Assembly (NCBI GenBank): GCA_902801685.1
Contig: CADCIZ010000009.1
Span: 1-37,837 of the forward strand
Source of the DNA: an uncultured Erysipelotrichaceae bacterium
GTDB lineage: Bacteria; Bacillota_I; Bacilli_A; RF39; UBA660
Direction: 5' to 3'
DNA length: 37,837 nucleotides
Shown here piece after piece: positions 8,134 through 17,581 of the stretch. The translations under genes were made by a program, and so were the position numbers. The notes below the pieces were generated by a model that ran no database searches, was not told the origin of the DNA, and was given only the letters and a program-made list of their open reading frames with translations. Position 1 is the first letter of the stretch. Each line of letters starts with the position of its first letter.

Positions 8134-8577
8134 TTAAATCACCTCAGCTTTTCCACCCATTTTTTCTATTGATTCTTTAGCAGAATTTGAGAATTTATGA
8201 GCCTTAACAGTTAATTTCTTTTCTAATTTACCATTTCCAAGAACCTTAACACCATTAAGTTGATTCTTTAAAATTCCCATTTCTTTTAGTATTTCTGGAG
8301 TAACAATTGCTCCATCTTCAAATTTATTTAAATCACTTAAATTAATTACAGCATAAACTGTTTTAAATTTTGCATTTGAGAAACCTCTTTTTGGTAATCT
8401 ACGGAATAAAGGTAATTGTCCACCTTCGAATCCTGGTCTAACTCCTCCACCACTACGAGCGTTTTGTCCTTTATGACCTTTACCACTAGTTTTTCCTAAG
8501 CCACTACCTGGCCCACGTCCAACTCTTTTTCTTGTTTTAAAAGCATTCTCATTAGGTTTTAATTCATGTAACTTCAT
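8134..8577 (-). CDS. rplO: 50S ribosomal protein L15
   Basis: L15 is a late-assembling large-subunit protein with a long glycine- and arginine-rich N-terminal extension ([20 protein letters not shown]) that threads into 23S rRNA, and a globular C-terminal half. The 147 residues match the family. Its ATG overlaps the rpsE stop by one base, leaving no room for rpmD (L30), which normally separates rpsE and rplO. Confidence 0.97.
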   Translation of the reverse strand: MKLHELKPNENAFKTRKRVGRGPGSGLGKTSGKGHKGQNARSGGGVRPGFEGGQLPLFRRLPKRGFSNAKFKTVYAVINLSDLNKFEDGAIVTPEILKEMGILKNQLNGVKVLGNGKLEKKLTVKAHKFSNSAKESIEKMGGKAEVI

Positions 8578-9191
8578 TATCTAATCTCCTCCACTTTTTT
8601 ACCACGTAGACGAGCAACTTCTTCTACAGTCTTTTGTGCCTTTAATGCATTAAGTGTAGCATATGCCATATTAATTTTTGTATTAGAACCAAGTGATTTA
8701 GATAAAATATCTTTAATACCAGCCATTTCAAGTACTGAACGAACAGGACCTCCTGCTTTTACTCCTGTACCTTTAGCTGCTGGCTTTAACATAACTCTAC
8801 TAGCGCCTTCAACACCAATTGCCTCGTGTGGAATTGTACGTTCATCAACAATAGATACCTTAACAATATTCTTAGTTGCATTTTGTACTGCCTTCTTAAT
8901 TGCATCTGGTACTTCATTAGCTTTACCAGTACCAAGTCCAACTTTACCTTTCTTATCTCCAACTACTACAACGGCTGAAAAACGGAAATGACGTCCTCCT
9001 TTTGTTACTTTTGTAACACGACCAATTGAAATAACATCTTCTTCATAAAGTTTTGGCTGTTTTTGACGATTTCTAGGACGTCTGTCTCTTTTTTGACGAG
9101 GTTGTTTCTCGAACTTTTTACCTTGGTTTTTTTCAGCAGAAGACTCATTTGTTTTTTCTACTGTTTCAACCTTTTTTGTATTTTCTTCCAT
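8577..9191 (-). CDS. rpsE: 30S ribosomal protein S5 with an extended N-terminus
   Basis: S5 contributes to decoding accuracy and the mRNA entry helicase region. From about residue 50 the protein shows the S5 double-stranded RNA-binding domain ([19 protein letters not shown]) and C-terminal domain ([19 protein letters not shown]). The first 45 residues are a charged, low-complexity extension rich in Glu, Lys, Gln and Arg that is not part of the core; total length is 204 against about 165 in typical Bacilli. AGGAGG stands upstream of the ATG. Translation is coupled to rplO. Confidence 0.96.
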   Translation of the reverse strand: MEENTKKVETVEKTNESSAEKNQGKKFEKQPRQKRDRRPRNRQKQPKLYEEDVISIGRVTKVTKGGRHFRFSAVVVVGDKKGKVGLGTGKANEVPDAIKKAVQNATKNIVKVSIVDERTIPHEAIGVEGASRVMLKPAAKGTGVKAGGPVRSVLEMAGIKDILSKSLGSNTKINMAYATLNALKAQKTVEEVARLRGKKVEEIR

Positions 9192-9203
9192 AAATCCCTC
9201 CTA

Positions 9204-9566
9204 TTAGAATTCTAAGCCATTCTCACGTGCAGCTTCAGCCAAAGCTTTAACACGACCATGATATAGGTATCCACCTCTATCAAATACAACTTTTGATATT
9301 TTTGCTTTTTTAGCTTTTTTAGCAAGCAACTCTCCTACTTTAGTTGCAGCTTCAACATTTCCACCATTAGTAAGTTTTAATTCACTCTCTAATGATGATG
9401 CACTAACTAAAGTAACTCCAGCTTCATCATCGATGATTTGAGCAAAAATATTATTATTTGATCTAAAAACATTTAATCTTGGTACATCTTTAGTACCAGA
9501 TACTTTATTTCTGATGCGACTATGTCTTGCGATTCTTGCATCATTTCTAACAACTTTTTTGATCAT
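9204..9566 (-). CDS. rplR: 50S ribosomal protein L18
   Basis: L18 binds 5S rRNA and helps anchor it in the central protuberance with L5. The 120-residue protein carries the conserved [18 protein letters not shown] and [20 protein letters not shown] segments. It lies between rplF and rpsE with short gaps, in the normal spc order. Confidence 0.97.
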   Translation of the reverse strand: MIKKVVRNDARIARHSRIRNKVSGTKDVPRLNVFRSNNNIFAQIIDDEAGVTLVSASSLESELKLTNGGNVEAATKVGELLAKKAKKAKISKVVFDRGGYLYHGRVKALAEAARENGLEF

Positions 9567-9584
9567 ACTTACTCTCCTCTCTTA

Positions 9585-10118
9585 TTATTTAGAAGCTTTC
9601 TTTCCTTCTTTACGACGTATATGCTCATCAGCATATCTAATACCTTTTCCTTTATAAGGTTCAGGTTTTCTAATACTTCTTACCTCAGCTGCAAATTGTC
9701 CTACTAATTGTTTATCAATGCCCTTAACAAATAATTCAGTATTACTTGGAGATTCCAAAGTTATACCTTCAGGAACACTTACTTTAACAGGATTAGAATA
9801 TCCAGCTGAAACAACTAATTCTTTTCCTTTTACTTGAAAACGATATCCAACACCAACTGCTTCAAGTTTCTTAGAATATCCATCAGTTACACCAACAATT
9901 AAATTATTAATGTTAGCATTTGCAGTACCATGAAAGTTTTTAAAATTATCATTCTTTCTTGTTACTTTAACCTCCACATCAGTTACTTCAACACCAATGT
10001 TTTTATTAATTACAGTAGAAAGTTCTCCTTTTGGTCCTTTTACTGTAACTATATTTCCATCAACATTTACAGTTACACCTGCTGGGATACTAATTATTCT
10101 ATTTCCAACACGACTCAT
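9585..10118 (-). CDS. rplF: 50S ribosomal protein L6
   Basis: L6 lies near the sarcin-ricin loop and factor-binding site. The 177-residue protein begins MSRVGNRIISIPAGVTV. It contains two tandem L6 folds and ends with the conserved EPYKGKGIRY stretch. The usual bacterial length is about 178. It follows rpsH by 13 nt. Confidence 0.97.
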   Translation of the reverse strand: MSRVGNRIISIPAGVTVNVDGNIVTVKGPKGELSTVINKNIGVEVTDVEVKVTRKNDNFKNFHGTANANINNLIVGVTDGYSKKLEAVGVGYRFQVKGKELVVSAGYSNPVKVSVPEGITLESPSNTELFVKGIDKQLVGQFAAEVRSIRKPEPYKGKGIRYADEHIRRKEGKKASK

Positions 10119-10131
10119 AATAATTTCCTTT

Positions 10132-10524
10132 CTACCAAATGTAAGCTAATACTTCTCCTCCAAGTGAAGCCTTTCTTGCATCCTTATCTGTCATCAATCC
10201 TTTAGATGTTGATATAATTGCAATACCAAGTCCACTTAATACAGTAGGAATTTCTTCAGCTTTTGCATAAACACGTAATCCTGGTTTTGAAATTCTCTTA
10301 AGGCCAGTGATTACACGTTCTTTTCCACTATATTTTAAGTAAAGAACGATATTATCTTGAATATTATTCTTTTTAATTTTGTAATCAGATATAAATCCTT
10401 CTTCTTTTAAAATTCTAGCAATTTCATTTTTTATTTTTGAAGCAGGTACTTCAACTTCATTATATCGCATTTGATTTGCATTACGAATACGAGTAAGCAT
10501 ATCTGCGATTGGATCTGTTACCAT
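10132..10524 (-). CDS. rpsH: 30S ribosomal protein S8
   Basis: S8 binds the central domain of 16S rRNA early in assembly. In many bacteria it represses the spc operon by binding its mRNA; no such site was verified here. The start is the ATG at 10524 ([16 protein letters not shown]), with AAGGAGG 6 nt upstream. The 130-residue product ends in the conserved [10 protein letters not shown] longer frame to 10545 overlaps the rpsZ stop and has no ribosome-binding site. Confidence 0.97.
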   Translation of the reverse strand: MVTDPIADMLTRIRNANQMRYNEVEVPASKIKNEIARILKEEGFISDYKIKKNNIQDNIVLYLKYSGKERVITGLKRISKPGLRVYAKAEEIPTVLSGLGIAIISTSKGLMTDKDARKASLGGEVLAYIW

Positions 10525-10538
10525 AACTTTCCTCCTTC

Positions 10539-10724
10539 TTACCAACTAGATTTTTTCATTCCTGGTATTTGTCCTTTATAAGCTAATTCTCTAAAACAAA
10601 TTCTACAAATGCCATATTTTTTAAGTACAGCATGAGGACGACCACATCTATTACAACGTGTATACTTACGTACCTCGAATTTAGGTTCACGACTAGCTTT
10701 TACCTTCATACTTTTCTTAGCCAT
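10539..10724 (-). CDS. rpsZ: 30S ribosomal protein S14, zinc type (S14Z)
   Basis: This 61-residue protein is the short zinc-binding S14. It has two CxxC pairs (CNRC and CRIC) that hold one zinc ion, and it ends in [11 protein letters not shown]. The long zinc-free paralogue would be about 89-100 residues. It lies between rplE and rpsH, the standard place, with AGGAGG upstream. In annotations it is often called rpsN type Z. Confidence 0.97.
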   Translation of the reverse strand: MAKKSMKVKASREPKFEVRKYTRCNRCGRPHAVLKKYGICRICFRELAYKGQIPGMKKSSW

Positions 10725-10739
10725 ATTTTCCTCCTAAGT

Positions 10740-11279
10740 TTATTTTTTAAATGGCATACCGAATCCTTTTAAAAGATCGTAAGCTTCTTCGTTTGTTTTT
10801 GCAGTTGTTACAAAAACTATATCCATACCACGTACTTTAATAACTGAATCATATTCTATTTCTGGAAATATTAATTGTTCAGTTAATCCTAAAGTATAGT
10901 TACCTCTTCCATCGAATGCCTTATTTGATATACCTCTAAAATCTCTTACACGTGGCAATGTAATACTGATTAATTTATCTAAGAAGTTATACATTTTTTC
11001 ACCACGAAGTGTAACCTTACAACCAATAGCTTGACCTTGTCTTAATTTAAATCCAGCAATTGATTTTTTAGCCTTAGTAGCAACTGGAGATTGACCAGTA
11101 ATTATTTTTAAATCAGCCATAGCAGCCTCTAACATTTTAGAGTTAGATGATGCATCACCACAACCAATATTTACTACTATTTTTTCTAATTTAGGTACCT
11201 CATTAACATTTGAATACTTATACTTATCTTTTAATTCAGGAACGATATCGTTTTTATATTTTTCTTTTAGGCGGTTCAT
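10740..11279 (-). CDS. rplE: 50S ribosomal protein L5
   Basis: L5 holds 5S rRNA in the central protuberance and touches the P-site tRNA. The 179 residues include the conserved [31 protein letters not shown] and [18 protein letters not shown] segments. Length and neighbours (rplX before, rpsZ after) are standard. Confidence 0.97.
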   Translation of the reverse strand: MNRLKEKYKNDIVPELKDKYKYSNVNEVPKLEKIVVNIGCGDASSNSKMLEAAMADLKIITGQSPVATKAKKSIAGFKLRQGQAIGCKVTLRGEKMYNFLDKLISITLPRVRDFRGISNKAFDGRGNYTLGLTEQLIFPEIEYDSVIKVRGMDIVFVTTAKTNEEAYDLLKGFGMPFKK

Positions 11280-11296
11280 ATATACCCTCCTTCCAA

Positions 11297-11605
11297 TTAA
11301 TCAAGATTTGAATTAGATTTTTTACTAACTCTTATCTTCTTACCATTTTTATCAGTAGAATGTCCTATTCTTGTTGCTTTCTTGGTTTTAGGATCAATAA
11401 TCATTACGTTTGAAGCATGAATAGATGCTTCAATATCGTTTATAGAACCAGCTTGTTGTCCATTTCCTTTAACATGTTTTTTAACAATATTAACACCTTC
11501 AACAACAACTCTGTTTTCTTTTCTTAATATTTTAATGATTTTTCCTTCCTTACCTTTATCTTTTCCAGCAATGACAACTACTTTATCACCAGTTTTAAAG
11601 TTCAT
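11297..11605 (-). CDS. rplX: 50S ribosomal protein L24
   Basis: L24 starts large-subunit assembly and has an N-terminal KOW domain, visible here as [20 protein letters not shown]. The ATG at 11605 (MNFKTGD) is preferred over one six bases earlier because GGAGG lies 7 nt upstream of it and only 1 nt from the earlier codon. The product is 102 residues. Confidence 0.95.
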   Translation of the reverse strand: MNFKTGDKVVVIAGKDKGKEGKIIKILRKENRVVVEGVNIVKKHVKGNGQQAGSINDIEASIHASNVMIIDPKTKKATRIGHSTDKNGKKIRVSKKSNSNLD

Positions 11606-11623
11606 TTTCATTCCTCCAAACCA

Positions 11624-11992
11624 CTATAACACTTCTTTAGCAAGTGATATAATTTTCATAAAATTCTTATCACGTAATTCACGCGCTACAGGTCCAAATA
11701 CACGAGTTCCAACTGGACTCTTATCATCTTTAATAATAACAGCAGCATTATCATCAAATTTGATATATGATCCGTCAGTTCTTCTTAGACCAAACTTTGT
11801 TCTAACGACAACTGCTTTTACAACTTTTCCTTTTTGTACAGTTCCGTTAGGAGTTGCTTTTTTAACTGTTGCAACCACTATATCTCCAATATTACCAGTC
11901 TTTACTTTACTGCCCCCAAGAACACGAATTACAGATAATTCTTTAGCTCCTGAATTGTCAGCAACTTTTAAACGACTTTCTTGTTGAATCAT
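11624..11992 (-). CDS. rplN: 50S ribosomal protein L14
   Basis: L14 lies at the subunit interface and is the binding site of the silencing factor RsfS. The 122-residue protein starts [19 protein letters not shown], the usual start and length. AGGAGGATAATT precedes the ATG at 11992; the longer frame to 12016 would add eight residues before that site. It is followed by rplX. Confidence 0.97.
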   Translation of the reverse strand: MIQQESRLKVADNSGAKELSVIRVLGGSKVKTGNIGDIVVATVKKATPNGTVQKGKVVKAVVVRTKFGLRRTDGSYIKFDDNAAVIIKDDKSPVGTRVFGPVARELRDKNFMKIISLAKEVL

Positions 11993-12016
11993 AATTATCC
12001 TCCTATTCTTCGGCAA

Positions 12017-12277
12017 TTATAGTATAACTGCTTTTTCTACTACTTCTACTAAACGGAAATGTTTAGTTTTAGATAAAGGTCTTGTTTCAGCGATTCTTAC
12101 TTTATCGCCAACTTTTGCTTCATTCTTAGCATCATGTGCAGCATATTTTTTAGAATATTTAACTCTTTTACCATATAATTTATCTTTTTTATATGTTTCT
12201 ACTAAAACAGTAATTGTTTTATCGTTAGCATTACTAACAACTTTTCCAACTAATTCACGAGTTCTTTTTTCTTGCAT
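12017..12277 (-). CDS. rpsQ: 30S ribosomal protein S17
   Basis: S17 is a primary 16S rRNA-binding protein with an OB fold. The 86 residues include the typical [19 protein letters not shown] start and the [18 protein letters not shown] ending. It lies 8 nt after rpmC, with AGGAGG before its ATG. Confidence 0.97.
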   Translation of the reverse strand: MQEKRTRELVGKVVSNANDKTITVLVETYKKDKLYGKRVKYSKKYAAHDAKNEAKVGDKVRIAETRPLSKTKHFRLVEVVEKAVIL

Positions 12278-12285
12278 AAATCCTC

Positions 12286-12483
12286 CTATTTACTTTCTAA
12301 TTCACGTTCGCGTAAGATTGTTTTCATACGTGCAACTAATTTTCTTAATTCATTAATTCTATGAGGTTTCTCTAAAGATCCTGTTGCTTGTTGGAAACGT
12401 AAGTTAAATAATTCTGCTTTAGTCTCTTCAATTTTAGAAACTATTTCTTCAGTAGATAATTCTCTTATTTCTTTATTAGTCAT
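12286..12483 (-). CDS. rpmC: 50S ribosomal protein L29
   Basis: L29 is a two-helix protein next to the exit tunnel and part of the docking site for SRP and trigger factor with L23. The 65-residue chain carries the conserved [19 protein letters not shown] signature. Its ATG overlaps the rplP stop by one base, so the pair is coupled. Confidence 0.97.
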   Translation of the reverse strand: MTNKEIRELSTEEIVSKIEETKAELFNLRFQQATGSLEKPHRINELRKLVARMKTILRERELESK

Positions 12484-12902
12484 TATCTAGCACCTTCCTT
12501 TTTAACAAATTTACATTTGATTGGGAGTTTGTGCATAGCAAGTCTTAATGCTTCACGAGCTATCTCTTCAGATACTTCTCCTACTTCAAACATAACTTTA
12601 CCTTCTTTAACTACTGCAACCCATGAATCATGAGCACCTTTACCTTTACCTTGACGAGTTTCAAGTGGCTTCTTTGTTAATGATAAGTGTGGAAAAATAT
12701 TAATCCATACCTTTCCTCCACGTTTCATATAACGAGTCATTGCAACTCTGGCAGCTTCGATTTGACGGTCAGTAATCCAAGCACCTTCTAAGGCTTGTAG
12801 ACCATATTCACCAAAACTTACTTTTGTATTTCCTTTTGCTTTTCCATCATAAGAAAGGCGATGGGGATTACGATATTTAGTTCTTTTTGGAATTACTGCC
12901 AT
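12483..12902 (-). CDS. rplP: 50S ribosomal protein L16
   Basis: L16 helps position the A-site tRNA. The 139-residue protein begins [20 protein letters not shown] (Bacilli usually have MLxPKR) and contains the conserved [19 protein letters not shown] region and the [19 protein letters not shown] helix. It overlaps rpsC by 26 nt; the ribosome-binding site GGGAGG lies inside rpsC. Confidence 0.96.
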   Translation of the reverse strand: MAVIPKRTKYRNPHRLSYDGKAKGNTKVSFGEYGLQALEGAWITDRQIEAARVAMTRYMKRGGKVWINIFPHLSLTKKPLETRQGKGKGAHDSWVAVVKEGKVMFEVGEVSEEIAREALRLAMHKLPIKCKFVKKEGAR

Positions 12903-13554
12903 CTTTCATACCTCCCTTATTTTTAGCAGGTAAGATTTCTCCTTTACAAATCCATACTTTAACACCAATTTTACCATAAGTAGTATCAGCTTCTTTATGA
13001 GCATAATCAATATCTGCTCTTAAAGTATGTAGTGGAATAACTCCTTCTGTATATCCTTCAGTACGAGCCATATCTGCTCCTCCTAAACGACCTGATACAG
13101 CAGTTTTAATTCCTTTTGCTCCTGCCTTCATAGTATTTCTAATCGCTCTTTTTTGAGCAATTCTAAATGATACACGTCCTTCAATTTGACGAGCAATATT
13201 TTCAGCAACTAATGCAGCATCTAAATCTGGATTCTTAACTTCTTTAATAGAAATTTGAATATTCTCATCTGCTAGCTTAGCAACTTCTTTTTTTAGTTTC
13301 TCAATTTCTTCACCACCGTGACCAATTACAACACCTGGTTTAGCAGTATTGATAATTATATTAGTCACTTTTGGATTTCTTTCAATAAGAATACTTGAAA
13401 CTGATGCGTCTTTTAGTCTTTTACTTAAAAACTTACGAATCTTAACATCTTTATCCAAGAATTTTGCAAAATCTTTATTATCTGCATACCATTTAGATTC
13501 CCAAGTCTTATTAATTCCCATTCTAAGTCCTATAGGACTAACTTTTTGACCCAC
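12877..13554 (-). CDS. rpsC: 30S ribosomal protein S3
   Basis: S3 forms part of the mRNA entry tunnel and has helicase-related basic residues. The 225-residue protein shows an N-terminal KH-2 domain ([18 protein letters not shown], close to the canonical IGxxG) and a C-terminal domain with [20 protein letters not shown]. Start [14 protein letters not shown] and length fit the family. It is in the usual order after rplV. Confidence 0.97.
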   Translation of the reverse strand: MGQKVSPIGLRMGINKTWESKWYADNKDFAKFLDKDVKIRKFLSKRLKDASVSSILIERNPKVTNIIINTAKPGVVIGHGGEEIEKLKKEVAKLADENIQISIKEVKNPDLDAALVAENIARQIEGRVSFRIAQKRAIRNTMKAGAKGIKTAVSGRLGGADMARTEGYTEGVIPLHTLRADIDYAHKEADTTYGKIGVKVWICKGEILPAKNKGGMKDGSNSKKN

Positions 13555-13574
13555 AAGTTTTCCTCCTTTACAAA

Positions 13575-13910
13575 TTATTTCTCGTCACTTACAACGATTG
13601 TAATGTGACTTGTTCTTTTCTTAATTGGATCTACGTGTCCACGTGAACCAAATTTCATTCTTTTCATTGTTTGACCTTCATTAACATATGCTTCTTTAAC
13701 ATATAATTTAGTTTTATCTAAACCTAAGTTGTTTAAAGCATTAGCTACTGCTGATGTTAAAACCTTCTTAGTAAGTCTAGCAGCTTCGCTATTATAATTA
13801 CTAACAATTTCATCAGCTTTTTGAACGTCTTTACCACGTATTAAATCAACTACTAAACGAGCCTTACGTGGAGGGATTCTTAGTCCCTTTGCAATTGCTC
13901 TTGCTTCCAT
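13575..13910 (-). CDS. rplV: 50S ribosomal protein L22
   Basis: L22 touches all six 23S domains, and its beta hairpin lines the narrowest part of the exit tunnel. The hairpin tip is visible as [20 protein letters not shown]. The 111 residues are the normal length. Changes in this hairpin cause macrolide resistance in other bacteria; nothing unusual is seen here. Confidence 0.97.
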   Translation of the reverse strand: MEARAIAKGLRIPPRKARLVVDLIRGKDVQKADEIVSNYNSEAARLTKKVLTSAVANALNNLGLDKTKLYVKEAYVNEGQTMKRMKFGSRGHVDPIKKRTSHITIVVSDEK

Positions 13911-13930
13911 CTTATCTTCCTTCCTAGGTT

Positions 13931-14197
13931 TTATTTCTTATCGTCGCCGTGACCACCAAACTTACGAGTTGCCACGAATTCTCCTAATTTATGTCCTACC
14001 ATATCTTCAGTAACATATACTGGAACAAATTCTTTTCCATTATGAACAGCAAAGGTATTACCTACAAATTCAGGGAAAATTGTTGAACGACGAGACCAAG
14101 TTTTAATAACTTCTTTCTTTTCAGAACTGTTTACTTTTTCAACCTTTTTCATTAAATGTTCATCAACAAAAGGTCCTTTTTTTACACTTCTTGCCAT
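13931..14197 (-). CDS. rpsS: 30S ribosomal protein S19
   Basis: S19 is in the 30S head next to S13. The 88-residue protein begins [19 protein letters not shown] and has the conserved [19 protein letters not shown] and [16 protein letters not shown] segments. AGGAGG precedes the ATG. It lies between rplB and rplV. Confidence 0.97.
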   Translation of the reverse strand: MARSVKKGPFVDEHLMKKVEKVNSSEKKEVIKTWSRRSTIFPEFVGNTFAVHNGKEFVPVYVTEDMVGHKLGEFVATRKFGGHGDDKK

Positions 14198-14211
14198 AAT
14201 TATTTTCCTCC

Positions 14212-15042
14212 TTATTTCTTACGACGACGTACTATTAACGCGTCAGATTGTTTTTTACCTTTACGTGTCTTATATCCAAGTGCAGGTTTACCCCAAGGAG
14301 TAACTGGTCCTTTACGTCCGATTGGAGCACGACCTTCACCACCACCATGAGGGTGATCATTAGGGTTCATAACAGAACCACGAACTGTAGGTCTAATACC
14401 CATATGTCTTTTACGTCCAGCTTTTCCTAAACTTACTAATTCATGATCTTCATTTCCAACTTCACCAATAACAGCACGACAAGTACTTAATACTTTACGC
14501 ACCTCTCCACTTGTTAAACGAAGTAAAGTGTATTTCCCTTCAGTACCAAGAATTTGTACACTTGTACCAGCAGAACGTGCCATTTGAGCACCTTTACCAG
14601 CCTTAAGTTCAACACAGCATACTACAGTACCATCTGGAATATTTTTAAGTGGTAAGCAGTTACCAACTTTAATATCTGCATTATCTCCACTTTCAATTTT
14701 ATCTCCTACCTTAAGTCCCTTAGGAGCAATTATATATCTCTTCTCACCATCTGCATATTTAATAAGTGCGATATGAGCAGATCTGTTTGGATCGTATTCA
14801 ATTGAAGCAACAGTTCCCTTAATACCATCTTTAAGTCTCTTGAAATCAATGATACGGTATTTTCTTTTCTCACCGCCACCTTGATGTCTAACTGTAATTC
14901 TTCCTTGATTATTACGACCACCATTTTTCTTTAATGTAACAAGTAATGATTTTTCTGGAGCCACTTTAGTTAACTCACTATAATCTAAAGTAGTCATACC
15001 ACGTCTACCATTAGTTGTTGGTCTATAACTTTTTATTGCCAT
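14212..15042 (-). CDS. rplB: 50S ribosomal protein L2
   Basis: L2 is needed for subunit joining and peptidyl transferase activity. The 276-residue protein starts [20 protein letters not shown]. It carries the C-terminal [20 protein letters not shown] stretch containing the histidine important for catalysis. The sequence of this gene is locally richer in GC than its neighbours, as expected for a highly conserved glycine/arginine-rich region. Confidence 0.98.
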   Translation of the reverse strand: MAIKSYRPTTNGRRGMTTLDYSELTKVAPEKSLLVTLKKNGGRNNQGRITVRHQGGGEKRKYRIIDFKRLKDGIKGTVASIEYDPNRSAHIALIKYADGEKRYIIAPKGLKVGDKIESGDNADIKVGNCLPLKNIPDGTVVCCVELKAGKGAQMARSAGTSVQILGTEGKYTLLRLTSGEVRKVLSTCRAVIGEVGNEDHELVSLGKAGRKRHMGIRPTVRGSVMNPNDHPHGGGEGRAPIGRKGPVTPWGKPALGYKTRKGKKQSDALIVRRRKK

Positions 15043-15060
15043 ATGATTTCCTCCTTTAGA

Positions 15061-15342
15061 TTAATCAAGTTCAATAGAACTTCCTTCTTTTAATTTTACA
15101 ATAGCCTTTTTAACTCTATTAGTGTATCCAGAATAACGTCCAACTCTTTTCTTTCTTGGATGAACATTAATTGTATTTACACTTTCTACTTTAACATTGA
15201 AGATAGCTTCAATTGCTTGTTTAATTTGAGTCTTATTAGCTTTTACATCAACACTGAATGTATAAGTATTTTCAGTCTCTTTTAAATTTGAAGCCTTCTC
15301 AGTTATAATTGGAGCTTTTATAATATCTCTATAATTATTCAT
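15061..15342 (-). CDS. rplW: 50S ribosomal protein L23
   Basis: L23 rims the exit tunnel and docks trigger factor and SRP. The 93-residue protein has the [14 protein letters not shown] start and the [20 protein letters not shown] loop typical of bacterial L23. The gap to rplD is one base, so the two are probably translationally coupled. Confidence 0.97.
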   Translation of the reverse strand: MNNYRDIIKAPIITEKASNLKETENTYTFSVDVKANKTQIKQAIEAIFNVKVESVNTINVHPRKKRVGRYSGYTNRVKKAIVKLKEGSSIELD

Positions 15343-15343
15343 A

Positions 15344-15967
15344 CTATGCTAAAGCCTCCTCTATAGTTTTAATTGCAGACTCTTCTACTATTAAAACATC
15401 AGCAGATACAATATCTAATGTATTAATTTCACTAGCTTCTAGTAATAATACATAATCAAGATTACGAGTTGCTAAAATAACATCATCAGTTAACTCATTA
15501 ACAACTATTAATACATTTCTTTCTGCCTTTAAATTGTTTAAGATATTCTTCATATCTTTAGTCTTATTAGATTCTAGTTTTAAATCATCTAAAACGATTA
15601 ATTCCTTATCTAATACCTTGTAAGATAAAGCACTCTTTAATGCTAATCTTCTTTCTTTGCGATTCATTTTAGTTGTATAGTTTTTGAATTGTTGTCCGAA
15701 TGCTACAGCACCATGATACCAATGAGGTGCACGAATAGAGCCTTGACGAGCACGTCCAGTACCCTTTTGTCTCCATGGTTTTCTACCACCACCAGAAACA
15801 TCGCTTCTACCTTTAACACTTGCAGTACCCTGACGAGTTGCATTTTGTGCTAACTTAATTGCATCATATAAAACTGTATCATTTGGAGTAATTCCGAAAA
15901 CATCTTTATTTAATGTAATATCTTTAACTTTCTCACCGTTAATATTTAATACATCTATCTTTTTCAT
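15344..15967 (-). CDS. rplD: 50S ribosomal protein L4
   Basis: L4 lines the exit tunnel with L22; in Proteobacteria it also represses the S10 operon. The 207-residue product has the extended loop [20 protein letters not shown] and [19 protein letters not shown] that reaches into the tunnel. Whether it acts on the leader upstream of rpsJ here is not known. Confidence 0.97.
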   Translation of the reverse strand: MKKIDVLNINGEKVKDITLNKDVFGITPNDTVLYDAIKLAQNATRQGTASVKGRSDVSGGGRKPWRQKGTGRARQGSIRAPHWYHGAVAFGQQFKNYTTKMNRKERRLALKSALSYKVLDKELIVLDDLKLESNKTKDMKNILNNLKAERNVLIVVNELTDDVILATRNLDYVLLLEASEINTLDIVSADVLIVEESAIKTIEEALA

Positions 15968-15982
15968 CAGTATTCCTCCCTA

Positions 15983-16738
15983 CTAATTTCCTTCCTTAGT
16001 AGTTTCTTCTGTAACAACTTCTTCAGTTGCTTCAGTAGTTTCAACTGATTCTGTTTCTTCTACTTTAGGTTCTTCCTTAATATAAGAAACTAAATTTTCA
16101 GTCTCAACCTTTTTAGGATTCTTAACAGCAGTTTTGATAATTACAAGACCCTTTTTAGGCCCTGGTATATTACCACTAACCAATATTACATTATTTTCCT
16201 TATCAACATCTACAACCATTAAATTTTGAATCGTTACAGTAAGTGTTCCCATATGTCCAGGTAATGCTTTACCCTTGAAAACACGCATTGGTCTCATAGT
16301 TCCCATTGATCCAGGTCTTCTGTGATAATGAGATCCATGTCCCATAGGTCCTCTTGATTGACCATGTCTTTTAATAACACCTTGGAACCCTTTTCCTTTA
16401 GTAGTTCCAGTTACATCAATAATCTCCCCTGGTTCAAATAACTCAACTGTTACTTCTTGTCCCAAAGTATAATCATTGATATCTACACCTTTTATTTCTC
16501 TAAAGAAGCGCTTAGGTGTAGTCTTTGCTTTTGCTGTGTGACCAGCAGAAGCTTTAGTCGCTAACTTTTCTCTCTTTGTATCGAATCCAAGTTGAATAGC
16601 CTCATAACCGTCATTTTCAATTGTTTTAATTTGAGTAACAACATTAGGTTCAACTTCAACAACAGTTACAGGAATCAACTTACCAGATTCAGTAAATACT
16701 TGAGTCATTCCAATTTTACGACCTAAGATTCCTTTCAT
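15983..16738 (-). CDS. rplC: 50S ribosomal protein L3 with an acidic C-terminal tail
   Basis: L3 is one of the first proteins to bind 23S rRNA and sits near the peptidyl transferase centre. The core (about residues 1-210) is typical, with [13 protein letters not shown] and [16 protein letters not shown]. After the core comes a low-complexity tail of roughly 35 residues dominated by Glu, Thr and Val, giving 251 residues against about 209 in Bacillus. The tail is likely solvent-exposed and disordered. Confidence 0.96.
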   Translation of the reverse strand: MKGILGRKIGMTQVFTESGKLIPVTVVEVEPNVVTQIKTIENDGYEAIQLGFDTKREKLATKASAGHTAKAKTTPKRFFREIKGVDINDYTLGQEVTVELFEPGEIIDVTGTTKGKGFQGVIKRHGQSRGPMGHGSHYHRRPGSMGTMRPMRVFKGKALPGHMGTLTVTIQNLMVVDVDKENNVILVSGNIPGPKKGLVIIKTAVKNPKKVETENLVSYIKEEPKVEETESVETTEATEEVVTEETTKEGN

Positions 16739-16749
16739 ACTTTTCCTCC

Positions 16750-17058
16750 TTATTTAATTATTCTGATATCAACACCACTAGGAATTTCTGCATGAGCTAA
16801 TGCTTCAATAGTCTCCTTAGTAGGATTAATAATATCAATTAGTCTTTTGTGTGTTCTTTTTTCAAATTGTTCACGTGAGTCCTTGTATTTGTGAACAGCT
16901 CTTAAGATAGTAATCTTTTCAACTTCAGTAGGAAGTGGAATAGGACCACTAACTTTACCACCATTACGCTTTACAACCTCAACAATCTTCGCACAAGCCT
17001 TATCTAAACTCTTGTGTTCAAACGCCTTCAATTTGATACGAACCGTAGTCTTAGACAT
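16750..17058 (-). CDS. rpsJ: 30S ribosomal protein S10
   Basis: S10 is in the 30S head; in many bacteria it also pairs with NusB in antitermination. The 102-residue protein contains [20 protein letters not shown] and [20 protein letters not shown]. It is the first gene of the S10-spc-alpha operon, with GAGGAGGG upstream of its ATG. rpsL, rpsG, fusA and tuf, which often precede it, are not in this window. Confidence 0.97.
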   Translation of the reverse strand: MSKTTVRIKLKAFEHKSLDKACAKIVEVVKRNGGKVSGPIPLPTEVEKITILRAVHKYKDSREQFEKRTHKRLIDIINPTKETIEALAHAEIPSGVDIRIIK

Positions 17059-17180
17059 ATAATCCCTCCTCGCCTATATCAAGTATAGACTTGCTCCGTG
17101 TAAAAACCCAATAAACCATTTAAATTATTTACAACTTAACCTGGCGTATCAGCAACCTCACACATCAACGCACGTCACAC
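17059..17180 (-). promoter_or_regulatory. S10 operon leader
   Basis: The transcript from the promoter at 17188-17215 would have a leader of about 120 nt with locally higher GC than the surrounding intergenic DNA. Close to the gene there is a small stem CAAGT/ACTTG (CAAGTCTATACTTG on the minus strand) just before the ribosome-binding site. Leader-mediated autoregulation of S10 operons by L4 or another protein is known in other bacteria. I could not match this leader to a family by eye. Confidence 0.45.
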
Positions 17181-17187
17181 ATACAAA

Positions 17188-17215
17188 ATTATATCAGAAT
17201 ACAAAAAAAAATCAA
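17188..17215 (-). promoter_or_regulatory. Promoter of the S10-spc-alpha operon
   Basis: On the minus strand there is TTGATT (17210-17215), a 16-bp T-rich spacer and TATAAT (17188-17193). A TG two bases before the -10 makes it an extended -10 promoter. It is well placed to drive the whole ribosomal cluster to rplQ, about 13.5 kb. Confidence 0.75.
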
Positions 17216-17350
17216 GCACTTTTCTTAATTTTTTTCACTATTTTTGAAATTTGTACAAACTTTTGACACAACATTATCCTTTTTTCTATCATTAATTCAT
17301 CAATATTATTACCACTTATAATAACATCAGTCCATTTTACTATGCCATTT

Positions 17351-17394
17351 ACAAAACAACTCCCACCAAATGATATTCAATCATTTAGTAGGAG
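17351..17394 (-). terminator. Terminator downstream of the pilin-like gene
   Basis: Arms 17360-17374 and 17380-17394 form a 15-bp stem with a 5-nt loop. Read on the minus strand, the two non-Watson-Crick positions are U-G pairs, whereas on the plus strand they are C-A mismatches. This points to minus-strand transcription. TTGTTTTGT follows on that strand. It would end the transcript about 190 nt after the pilin-like stop codon. Confidence 0.7.
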
Positions 17395-17425
17395 CACAAG
17401 TATATCTACTTTTCTTATTACATAT

Positions 17426-17556
17426 ATAGTTGAACTCCCACACCTAAGGTGCCGTCGTTCAACACTAACGGCAGACAATGTAAGTGCTGCCTACCCCAAT
17501 AATTTACTTCACAATAATTCTTTTCGAATATAGTCCTACCTTCGTAGTTCAACTAT
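17426..17556 (-). ncRNA. Structured 3' RNA element (unidentified)
   Basis: A perfect 11-bp inverted repeat (17426-17436 and 17546-17556) encloses a GC-richer region with further stems: GCCGT/ACGGC (17451-17455 with 17468-17472) and GGCAG/CTGCC (17470-17474 with 17487-17491). These two share bases and so exclude each other. A local arm at 17565-17570 can also compete for the outer stem (AACTAT with ATAGTT). The region has no convincing reading frame and precedes the terminator at 17351-17394. It could be a 3' UTR element, a small RNA, or an element tied to recombination of the adjacent gene. I recognise no family. Confidence 0.4.
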
Positions 17557-17581
17557 TGCAAATTATAGTTCTACACCTCAA

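Noticed and set aside
14156-14430. Plus-strand frames opposite rplB and rpsS
   Set aside because: Shadows of highly conserved ribosomal genes.
17340-17580. DGR template repeat in the intergenic region beside the pilin-like gene
   Set aside because: Only a short ACGAAGGT match with the variable patch is seen. Differences are not confined to template adenines and gaps are needed.
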